Assembly (NCBI RefSeq): GCF_013403955.1
Contig: NZ_JABFDG010000004.1
Location: 248,001 to 312,000 of the forward strand
Direction of reading: 5' to 3'
From: Winogradskyella vidalii
GTDB taxonomy: Bacteria > Bacteroidota > Bacteroidia > Flavobacteriales > Flavobacteriaceae
Length of the DNA stretch: 64,000 nt
The notes below the pieces were generated by a model. It saw only the letters and a program-made list of their open reading frames with translations. It was not told the origin of the DNA and ran no database searches. The translations under genes were made by a program, and so were the position numbers. Below are positions 53,446-61,219 of the stretch, piece by piece (the first letter of the stretch is position 1; each line of letters opens with the position of its first letter).

Positions 53446-54693
53446 ATGGCTTGTAACAGTTGCTCAACTGGTAAAGATGGCCAACCAAAAGGATGCAAAA
53501 ACAACGGGACTTGTGGCACAGATAGTTGCAATAAACTCACTGTTTTTGATTGGTTAGCTAATATGTCGCTTCCTAACGGACAAGAACCCTTTATTGGTGT
53601 CGAAGTACGTTTTAAAAATGGCAGAAAACACTATTATAAAAATACAGAAAATCTAACATTAAGCATTGGAGACATTGTGGCAACACAGGCAAAGTCTGGT
53701 CATGATATTGGTATGGTTACGCTTACTGGCGAGCTGGTAAGTATACAAATGAAACGCAAAAAAGTAAGACTCGACGACAGCGAAAACGTCTTAAAAATAT
53801 ATAGAAAAGCCTCTCAAAAAGATATTGATGTTTGGTCTGAAGCCAGAGACCGCGAAGAGCCCATGAAGGTGAAAGCACGTCAATTTGCAATTGATTTAAA
53901 TCTGAAAATGAAAATTTCAGATATCGAATTTCAAGGCGATGCCAGTAAAGCTACGTTTTACTATACAGCAGAAGAACGTGTAGACTTTAGAGAATTGATT
54001 AAAGTCTTTGCCCGCGAATTTAGAACGCGTATTGAAATGAAACAAGTAGGCTTTAGACAAGAAGCAGCAAGACTTGGTGGTATTGGGTCTTGTGGTAGAG
54101 AGTTGTGTTGTTCTACATGGCTAACCGATTTTAGATCGGTAAGTACATCGGCAGCACGCTACCAACAATTGTCTTTAAATCCGCTAAAACTTGCAGGTCA
54201 ATGTGGTAAGTTAAAATGTTGTCTTAACTATGAATTAGATGCGTATTTAGATGCCTTAAAAGCCTTCCCTAAATCAGATGTAAAATTATATACCGAAAAA
54301 GGAAATGCCGTATGCCAAAAGACCGACATTTTTAAAGGTCTTATGTGGTATGCTTATGAAGGCGAATGGATGAATTGGCACGTGATTACTACTGATCAAG
54401 CTAATGAAATTATTGCAAAAAATAAAAAGAGAGAAAAAGTAGCAAGCCTTGAAGAGTATGCCGCTGAACACATTTCAGATACTAAAAATGAATTTGAAAA
54501 CGTTGTAGGACAAGATAGCTTAACGCGTTTCGATAATCCAAAATCGAATAAGAAACGTAAAAACAATAAGAATAATAGAAATAAGCGAAATCGAAACAAC
54601 AACAATAATAAGAACAACAATAACAAAACTCAAAATCGCAATCGTAATCGCAATCAAAAATCAAAATCTAATACCAATGCTAAGAAAAATTAG
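53446..54693 (+). CDS. ricT: PSP1 domain protein RicT
   Basis: 415 residues. A Cys-rich N-terminus (residues 3-29) and the PSP1 core with FREL/RTRIEMKQVGFRQEAARLGG, then CGRELCCSTWL and GQCGKLKCCLNYELDAY, the RicT signature with iron-sulfur Cys. The C-terminal about 70 residues are a low-complexity Lys/Asn/Arg tail (NNKNNRNKRNRNNNN), which is disordered and may bind RNA. RicT is part of a complex linked to RNA maturation in Bacillus. Its last 17 bases overlap gldH. Confidence 0.88.
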   Translation: MACNSCSTGKDGQPKGCKNNGTCGTDSCNKLTVFDWLANMSLPNGQEPFIGVEVRFKNGRKHYYKNTENLTLSIGDIVATQAKSGHDIGMVTLTGELVSIQMKRKKVRLDDSENVLKIYRKASQKDIDVWSEARDREEPMKVKARQFAIDLNLKMKISDIEFQGDASKATFYYTAEERVDFRELIKVFAREFRTRIEMKQVGFRQEAARLGGIGSCGRELCCSTWLTDFRSVSTSAARYQQLSLNPLKLAGQCGKLKCCLNYELDAYLDALKAFPKSDVKLYTEKGNAVCQKTDIFKGLMWYAYEGEWMNWHVITTDQANEIIAKNKKREKVASLEEYAAEHISDTKNEFENVVGQDSLTRFDNPKSNKKRKNNKNNRNKRNRNNNNNKNNNNKTQNRNRNRNQKSKSNTNAKKN

Positions 54694-55183
54694 TGGATTA
54701 TTTTTGGCTGTAATCGGTTGTTTTTTAGTCACAAGTTGTGATTCAAACGCTGTTTTTGATCAGTACAACCCTGTACCCAACCAATGGCATAAAGACTCGA
54801 TTTCCCAATTTAATTTTCAAGCACCTGATACCTTAGAAAATTATAATTTGTACGTTAATTTAAGAAATACAAACGCCTATAAATTTAGTAACTTATTTCT
54901 TATTGTTGAATTAAATTACCCCAACGGAAAAGCTGTAAAAGATACTTTAGAGTATCGAATGGCAGCACCTAATGGTGAGTTGTTAGGCACAGGATTTTCT
55001 GATGTAAAAGAAAATAAATTATGGTTTAGAGGCTACAAAGAACCATTTAAGTTTGATGAAGAAGGTAATTATCTCGTCAATATCCAGCATGCAATGCGGA
55101 ATAATGGTGACGTTAATGGTGTAGAAAATTTAGAAGGTATAACAGATATTGGTTTTAGAGTAGAACAAGCTCAAAAGGAGTAA
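54677..55183 (+). CDS. gldH: Gliding motility lipoprotein GldH
   Basis: 168 residues. Signal peptide with lipobox LVTSC, then VFDQYNPVPNQWHKDSISQF, YNLYVNLRNTNAYKFSNLFL and DIGFRVEQA, as in GldH of Flavobacterium. It is required for gliding and chitin use and for T9SS function in F. johnsoniae. It overlaps ricT by 17 bases and lies 2 bp before the PBP gene, the conserved flavobacterial order. Confidence 0.93.
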   Translation: MLRKISGLFLAVIGCFLVTSCDSNAVFDQYNPVPNQWHKDSISQFNFQAPDTLENYNLYVNLRNTNAYKFSNLFLIVELNYPNGKAVKDTLEYRMAAPNGELLGTGFSDVKENKLWFRGYKEPFKFDEEGNYLVNIQHAMRNNGDVNGVENLEGITDIGFRVEQAQKE

Positions 55184-55185
55184 TT

Positions 55186-57543
55186 ATGGCAAAAAAGAAA
55201 ACAACGAAATCTAAATCAGAAACTTTAGATTTTTCAAAATACGTACGTTGGTTTTGGATCTTATTTTTAAGTGGTATCACAGCTTTTGTATTTCTATTTT
55301 TATTCGCTTCATGGGGATTTCTAGGTGAAATGCCCGATCATACACGTTTAGAAAATCCTGATACCAATTTAGCTTCAGAAATCATTTCTTCAGATATAGA
55401 AACTTTAGGTAAGTTTTATTTTGATGATAATAGAACACCAATTGGTTATGAAGATTTGCCAAAAAATATAATAGAAGCCCTAATTGCCACAGAAGATGTG
55501 CGTTATTACGACCATTCTGGTATAGACGGTAGAGGTACACTTAGAGCAATATTTAAGCTTGGAAGCGGAGGTGGAGCCAGTACAATATCTCAGCAATTAG
55601 CAAAGAATTTGTTTACAAAACAAGTGTCTGCTAACAAGATTGAACGTCTTTTTCAAAAGGTGAAAGAATGGGTTATTGCTATCCGTTTAGAACGCCAATA
55701 TACCAAGGAGGAGATTATAGCCATGTACTTAAATATTGTTGATTTTGTTAACGATGCTGATGGTATTCGTTCTGCTTCAAGAATATATTTTGGAAAAGAA
55801 CCAATAGATCTTGATATTAAAGAGTCTGCCATGTTGGTTGGGATGCTAAAAAACCCTTCACTCTATAACCCAAGAGATCACAAAAACCCTATAGGAACAA
55901 GAAACAGGCGGAATGTTGTTTTATCTCAAATGAATAAGTATGAATTTATAACTGATAAGGTTAAAGATTCACTTCAAAAAACAGCATTAGACTTAGATTA
56001 TTCTCCAGAAAATCACCGTGAGGGGATTGCGACTTATTTTAGAGAATATTTACGCGGTTTCATGAAAGAATGGGCCAATAAAGAAGAAAACAGAAAACCA
56101 GATGGCAGCAAATATGATTTGTATAGCGATGGTTTAAAAATCTTCACCACCATTGATTCACGTATGCAGCAATATGCTGAGGATGCTATTGCGCAGCACA
56201 TGCCAAGATTACAAGCCGAATTCGATAACCAAAATACACCAGACCGTAATAAAACAGCCCCATTTTTAGAATTGAGCCAGTCTGAAATTAATACCTTAAT
56301 GAATAACGGTATGCGTCGTGGTGAGCGTTGGAGAATCTTAAAAAATCAAGGTAAATCAGACAAAGAAATTGAAGCTTCGTTTCATGAGCCAACAGAAATG
56401 AGAGTTTTTAAATGGATCGATGGTAAAGCAGGAGAAGTAGATACGGTGATGAAACCTATGGATTCTATGCGTTATTACAAATCGTTTTTACGTCCAGGAA
56501 TGATGTCTATGGATCCATTAACGGGGCATGTAAAAGCATGGGTTGGTGGTATGAACTACAGACACTTTCAGTATGATATGGTAAAGCAGGGAAGACGCCA
56601 AGTGGGGTCAACATTTAAACCTTTTGTGTATGCTACAGCAATCGATCAGTTACAGTTATCCCCTTGCGATTCATTCCCAAGAACACAAATTACTATTGCA
56701 GCTAATAAATACGGTAATCCAGAACCATGGACGACTAAAAACTCTGATGGTAATTATTCGGGTAAGCAAACTTTAAAGGATGCTTTAGCGAGTTCTACCA
56801 ATACGGTAACCGCTCGTTTAATGAATGAGATTGGGCCACAACCTGTAGTAGAAATGGCTCAAAAATTAGGTGTTACTTCAGATATTTTACCGGTTCCAGC
56901 TATTGCCTTAGGAACACCAGATATTAGCGTCTACGAAATGGTAGCGGCTTATTCTACCTTTGCTAATAAAGGGGTTTATAACAAGCCTGTTATGATTACG
57001 CGTATTGAGGATAAAAACGGAACTGTATTATATCAGGTTGCACCAGAAAGTAAGGATGTATTAAGTGAAGAAGTGGCTTATGTCACTGTAAATCTTATGG
57101 AAGGGGTTACAAAAGCAGGTTCATCAGGCGGTCGTTTACGATCAAAAGGTGTGGATAAATACAATACGATGTATAGGGAGATTATGACCGGTTACCCTTA
57201 TGATTTACAAAACCCTATTGCAGGAAAAACAGGAACCACACAAAACCAAAGTGATGGTTGGTTTATGGGCATGGTGCCCAACTTAGTCACTGGCGTTTGG
57301 GTTGGTGCAGAAGATAGAGCGGCACACTTTAGAACCATTACTTATGGACAAGGTGCTTCTGTAGCCTTACCAATTTGGGGCTTATACATGAAAGCCTGTT
57401 ATGAAGATGAAACCTTAAACATATCTAAGGAAGAATTTGAAGAGCCTGCTGATTTAAAAATTAACATTGATTGCAAAGTTACAGGTGAAGGTGATCTTGG
57501 TGGAAATCAAGATCCAGAAGATGTAATTGAATTTGATTTCTAA
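55186..57543 (+). CDS. Class A penicillin-binding protein (PBP1a-like)
   Basis: 785 residues, bifunctional peptidoglycan synthase. One N-terminal membrane helix (FWILFLSGITAFVFLFLFA). Glycosyltransferase 51 domain with ATEDVRYYDHSGID (catalytic Glu), GGGASTISQQLAKNL and RLERQYTKEEI. Transpeptidase domain with SxxK in GSTFKPF, SxN in SSTN, and KTGTT. All catalytic residues are present. The tail is acidic. It ends the ricT-gldH-pbp unit. Confidence 0.95.
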   Translation: MAKKKTTKSKSETLDFSKYVRWFWILFLSGITAFVFLFLFASWGFLGEMPDHTRLENPDTNLASEIISSDIETLGKFYFDDNRTPIGYEDLPKNIIEALIATEDVRYYDHSGIDGRGTLRAIFKLGSGGGASTISQQLAKNLFTKQVSANKIERLFQKVKEWVIAIRLERQYTKEEIIAMYLNIVDFVNDADGIRSASRIYFGKEPIDLDIKESAMLVGMLKNPSLYNPRDHKNPIGTRNRRNVVLSQMNKYEFITDKVKDSLQKTALDLDYSPENHREGIATYFREYLRGFMKEWANKEENRKPDGSKYDLYSDGLKIFTTIDSRMQQYAEDAIAQHMPRLQAEFDNQNTPDRNKTAPFLELSQSEINTLMNNGMRRGERWRILKNQGKSDKEIEASFHEPTEMRVFKWIDGKAGEVDTVMKPMDSMRYYKSFLRPGMMSMDPLTGHVKAWVGGMNYRHFQYDMVKQGRRQVGSTFKPFVYATAIDQLQLSPCDSFPRTQITIAANKYGNPEPWTTKNSDGNYSGKQTLKDALASSTNTVTARLMNEIGPQPVVEMAQKLGVTSDILPVPAIALGTPDISVYEMVAAYSTFANKGVYNKPVMITRIEDKNGTVLYQVAPESKDVLSEEVAYVTVNLMEGVTKAGSSGGRLRSKGVDKYNTMYREIMTGYPYDLQNPIAGKTGTTQNQSDGWFMGMVPNLVTGVWVGAEDRAAHFRTITYGQGASVALPIWGLYMKACYEDETLNISKEEFEEPADLKINIDCKVTGEGDLGGNQDPEDVIEFDF

Positions 57544-57598
57544 AAACAGCATATAATCTCACTTCTATTTTAGCATTTTAAATCGTACCTTTTGGACT

Positions 57599-57606
57599 TA
57601 GTTTTG
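57599..57606 (+). promoter_or_regulatory. -7 box of the CoA-transferase operon
   Basis: TAGTTTTG, a perfect TAnnTTTG, 28 nt before the scoA ATG at 57634. The -33 element is not clear. Confidence 0.5.
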
Positions 57607-57633
57607 TATTTTTAAAAGAAAACTCCTCAAGGT

Positions 57634-58335
57634 ATGATTAATAAAAAAGTGGCAAATATTTCTGAAGCACTTCAGGGTGTAGCTGATAATATGACCTTTA
57701 TGTTTGGTGGTTTTGGGCTTTCTGGTATTCCAGAAAATGCTATTGCCGCGCTTGTAAAACGTAATATTAAAGGTCTAACCTGTATTTCTAATAATGCAGG
57801 CGTCGATGATTTTGGCTTAGGTTTGCTCTTGCATCAAAAGCAGATTAAAAAGATGGTCTCATCTTATGTTGGCGAGAATGATGAATTTGAACGTCAAATG
57901 CTTTCTGGCGAACTAGATGTTGAATTAATTCCTCAAGGCACTCTGGCCGAACGTTGTAGAGCTGCACAAGCTGGATTTCCCGCCATATATACACCTGCGG
58001 GTTACGGAACCGAAGTCGCAGAAGGTAAAGAAACACGCGAATTTGATGGGAAAATGTATGTTTTAGAACATGCCTTTAAAGCTGATTTTGCTTTTGTAAA
58101 AGCATGGAAAGGCGATGCTGCAGGGAATTTAATCTTTAAAGGTACCGCTCGAAATTTTAACCCTAATATGTGTGGCGCTGCTAAAATTACTGTAGTTGAG
58201 GTTGAAGAATTAGTTCCAGTAGGTACATTAGATCCTAACCAAATCCATATTCCTGGTATTTTTGTACAGCGTATTTTTCAAGGTGAAACCTATGAAAAAC
58301 GAATAGAACAATTAACAGTTAGACAAAAAGCATAG
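57634..58335 (+). CDS. scoA: 3-oxoacid CoA-transferase subunit A
   Basis: 233 residues, with the CoA-binding [14 protein letters not shown] near residue 28 and [30 protein letters not shown], as in subunit A. It moves CoA from succinyl-CoA to acetoacetate in ketone body or short-chain acid use. It lies 2 bp before scoB, so the two subunits are made together. Confidence 0.95.
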   Translation: MINKKVANISEALQGVADNMTFMFGGFGLSGIPENAIAALVKRNIKGLTCISNNAGVDDFGLGLLLHQKQIKKMVSSYVGENDEFERQMLSGELDVELIPQGTLAERCRAAQAGFPAIYTPAGYGTEVAEGKETREFDGKMYVLEHAFKADFAFVKAWKGDAAGNLIFKGTARNFNPNMCGAAKITVVEVEELVPVGTLDPNQIHIPGIFVQRIFQGETYEKRIEQLTVRQKA

Positions 58336-58337
58336 TT

Positions 58338-58991
58338 ATGTTAGATAAAAACGGAATTGCGAAACGTATCGCCAAAGAAGTAAAAGACGGCTATTATGTG
58401 AACTTAGGCATAGGTATTCCGACCTTAGTTGCCAATTTTGTAAGAGATGATATCGAAGTCGAATTTCAAAGTGAAAATGGCGTTCTGGGGATGGGACCAT
58501 TTCCTTTTGAAGGTGAAGAGGATGCTGATATTATTAACGCTGGTAAGCAAACAATTACAACTTTGCCAGGTGCTTCTTTTTTTGATTCGGCAACGAGTTT
58601 TGCAATGATTAGAGGGCAACATGTTGATTTAACTATACTTGGAGCGATGGAAGTGTCAGAAAATGGTGATATTGCTAATTGGAAAATTCCAGGGAAAATG
58701 GTTAAAGGTATGGGAGGAGCTATGGATTTAGTGGCTAGCGCAGAAAATATTATAGTAGCCATGATGCATACTAATAGAGCAGGTGACTCTAAGTTGTTGA
58801 AAAACTGCTCTTTACCGTTAACTGGTGTAGGTTGTGTGAAGAAAATTGTAACAAACATGGCGGTTATAGAAGTAACAACAAAAGGGTTTAAGCTTTTAGA
58901 ACGTGCACCAGGAGTTTCTGTAGAGGACATTAAAAAAGCTACCGAGGGTCATTTAATTATTGAGGGTGATATTCCAGAAATGCGTATTTAA
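58338..58991 (+). CDS. scoB: 3-oxoacid CoA-transferase subunit B
   Basis: 217 residues. The active-site Glu is in SENGVLGMGPFP, as in SCOT subunit B, with GIGIPTLVANF near the start and GAMDLVASAENIIVAM later. It pairs with subunit A immediately upstream. A terminator follows after about 35 bp. Confidence 0.95.
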   Translation: MLDKNGIAKRIAKEVKDGYYVNLGIGIPTLVANFVRDDIEVEFQSENGVLGMGPFPFEGEEDADIINAGKQTITTLPGASFFDSATSFAMIRGQHVDLTILGAMEVSENGDIANWKIPGKMVKGMGGAMDLVASAENIIVAMMHTNRAGDSKLLKNCSLPLTGVGCVKKIVTNMAVIEVTTKGFKLLERAPGVSVEDIKKATEGHLIIEGDIPEMRI

Positions 58992-59025
58992 AAAGTTTTA
59001 AAAACGTAAGAGTTTAAAATTTATT

Positions 59026-59050
59026 CCGCTATTAATTAGCGGTTTTTTTT
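59026..59050 (+). terminator. Terminator after scoB
   Basis: CCGCTA / TAGCGG stem with a TTAAT loop, followed by eight T. Confidence 0.88.
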
Positions 59051-59241
59051 GTGCGTAAAATCTTAATACAAGATGTTAAATGTTAAAAAAATACGTATTT
59101 CATCGATTTACATTGTATTTGAACTGATTTATTAGAAATAAGTTTCATATTGCAGTCACAAATAATACTAATTTATAAATCTGATTTAAACATAAAACGA
59201 GAATTACCTTTTTGCCCCAAATCTACCAAGAATTACCGCTT

Positions 59242-59367
59242 ATGAAAACTAAATCAAATCTACCAGAACCTACTTTAAATGAAAATTATGAATTTTCAAT
59301 TTTAGAAAACACCATTGAGTTAGTATCAGATGTCTTTAAATTAGCAAAAAAAGTATTCATGCTATAA
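59242..59367 (+). CDS. Small ORF, 41 residues, unknown
   Basis: Starts MKTKSNLPEPTLNENYEFSI and ends LAKKVFML, too short for usual gene calls. The composition is that of a soluble helical peptide with an amphipathic C-terminal half. Its last 6 bases overlap the end of the convergent ABC gene. About 80 nt upstream is ATATTGCAGTCACAAAT (59147-59163), a motif shared with the lipoprotein gene at 20837. Flavobacteria do have short ORFs of this kind, but no function is known to me. Confidence 0.45.
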   Translation: MKTKSNLPEPTLNENYEFSILENTIELVSDVFKLAKKVFML

Positions 59368-61053
59368 TCCTTTAGGGATGGCATGAATCAACTTTTTTGT
59401 ATAATCTTGTTTCGGAGATGTATAAATTATATCTGCATCTCCAATTTCCTCAATTTTACCCTTATTCATAACAAGCAACTGATCAGCCATATATTTTACC
59501 ACGGCTAAATCGTGTGAAATAAATATATAGGTAAATCCGAATTGGGCTTTCAACGTATTTAATAGATTTAAAACCTGTGCTTGTACCGAAATATCTAATG
59601 CCGAAACAGATTCGTCACAGATAATTAGCTGAGGTTCTAGTGCAATTGTTCTTGCAATACCTACACGTTGCCGTTGTCCTCCTGAAAACTCATGTGGATA
59701 ACGATCAAATGCAGAAGCATCTAAGCCTACTTTCTCTAAGATAGCTATGACTTTTTCTTTTCGGACTTTATTAGAAGTACCAATTTTATGAACTTTCATG
59801 GGTTCTAAAATAGCATTACCAACTGTTAATCGTGGATTTAAAGACGCAAATGGATCTTGAAATATAATTTGTATATCCTTTCGTAAGGCTCGCATCTCCG
59901 ACGTCTTTAAATTAGTGATATCTTTTCCTTTGTATAAAATTTGTCCATTTGTGGCTTTGTCTAACTGTAAAATAGCATTTCCTAAGGTCGATTTTCCACA
60001 ACCAGATTCCCCAACTAAGCCTAAAGTTTCTCCGGGATATACTTTAAAGCTTACACCGTCTACTGCATTAAATGTTTCGGGTTTAGAAAACCAACCTGTT
60101 TTAGAGAGGTATGATTTTTCTACGTCAACGACTTCTAATAACGGCGTTTGCGCATATAATTTTTTATGATTTTCAGTACGGTCAGCATCGGTAACAATAG
60201 CCTTATTAACACTATCTGTCATAAAATCTGAAATGGTTGGGAGTTGCGCCAATCTAAAATCAGTTGAAGGTCGTGCGCCAATTAAGGCTTTGGTATAGTT
60301 GTTTTTTGGGTGTTTAAATATAGTTTCAGTGGTATCTTGTTCAACAATTTCACCCTTATACATTACAAGTACGCGGTCGGCTAACTCAGACACTAGAGAC
60401 AAATCATGAGATATAAAAAGTACACTCATTTTTGTTTCGATTTGAATCGTTTTAAGCAGCTCTAAAATCTCTTTTTGTACAGTAACATCCAAAGCTGTAG
60501 TAGGCTCATCAGCAATGAGTAATTTGGGTTTGCAAGCAATGGCCATGGCTATCATAACCCGTTGTTTTTGACCTCCTGAAATTTCATGAGGGTAAGCTTT
60601 ATAAATCCGTTCGGGTTTGGGCAGTTTTACTTTTTCAAAGAGGCTCAATACTTCAGATTTTAATGCCGAAGTAGATAATTTAAAATGTTGTTTTAAGATT
60701 TCTTCAACTTGTCTGCCGCAACGCATAGACGGATTTAAAGAACTCATAGGTTCCTGAAAAATCATAGCGATTTCTTTTCCTCTTAATGATTGAAATTCTT
60801 TTTCAGATTTGTCTATTAAATTTTCACCTTCAAAAAATATTGAACCTGATGTGATTTTTGAAATTTGCTTGGGTAATAATCCCATTAAAGCCAATGATGA
60901 TATTGACTTTCCGGAGCCAGATTCTCCTACAACAGCTACAATTTCATTTGGGTAAATAGAAAAGGAAATATTTTTAATGATTTCATTTTCTATTTGGTCT
61001 TTATAAAAGGAGATACGTAACCCTTTAACATCTAGTAATTTTTCATTTGCCAT
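59362..61053 (-). CDS. Peptide ABC transporter, fused double ATPase (DppD-DppF-like)
   Basis: 563 residues, two nucleotide-binding domains in one chain. First: Walker A GESGSGKS, signature SGGQKQR, Walker B LLIADEPTTALD. Second: Walker A GESGCGKS, signature SGGQRQR, Walker B LIICDESVSALD (Ser replaces the usual Pro). Both are complete, and the order matches fused dipeptide/oligopeptide importer ATPases. No permease or binding-protein gene is next to it, so its partners are elsewhere. Start ATG at 61053. Confidence 0.93.
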   Translation of the reverse strand: MANEKLLDVKGLRISFYKDQIENEIIKNISFSIYPNEIVAVVGESGSGKSISSLALMGLLPKQISKITSGSIFFEGENLIDKSEKEFQSLRGKEIAMIFQEPMSSLNPSMRCGRQVEEILKQHFKLSTSALKSEVLSLFEKVKLPKPERIYKAYPHEISGGQKQRVMIAMAIACKPKLLIADEPTTALDVTVQKEILELLKTIQIETKMSVLFISHDLSLVSELADRVLVMYKGEIVEQDTTETIFKHPKNNYTKALIGARPSTDFRLAQLPTISDFMTDSVNKAIVTDADRTENHKKLYAQTPLLEVVDVEKSYLSKTGWFSKPETFNAVDGVSFKVYPGETLGLVGESGCGKSTLGNAILQLDKATNGQILYKGKDITNLKTSEMRALRKDIQIIFQDPFASLNPRLTVGNAILEPMKVHKIGTSNKVRKEKVIAILEKVGLDASAFDRYPHEFSGGQRQRVGIARTIALEPQLIICDESVSALDISVQAQVLNLLNTLKAQFGFTYIFISHDLAVVKYMADQLLVMNKGKIEEIGDADIIYTSPKQDYTKKLIHAIPKGL

Positions 61054-61219
61054 ACGTAAATGTAGTTAATTTCTTCAATAGTACTGTGGTAAAACCGTAA
61101 CTCTAAACAATAGGCATGTATTTCATCGAAAACGATTTTTTAAGGTCTCTATCTTAACATAATTTTAATAATTTGAAAGAGATTAAAGCAAAAATAACCC
61201 CTAAATTTTAATAATTATT

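Noticed and set aside
54530-54690. AAC/AAT-rich microsatellite considered as a CRISPR-like or tandem repeat array
   Set aside because: It codes in frame for the Asn/Lys/Arg tail of RicT; no regular repeat-spacer pattern.
58466-58930. Long minus-strand frame inside scoB
   Set aside because: Antisense shadow of a fully conserved CoA-transferase gene.
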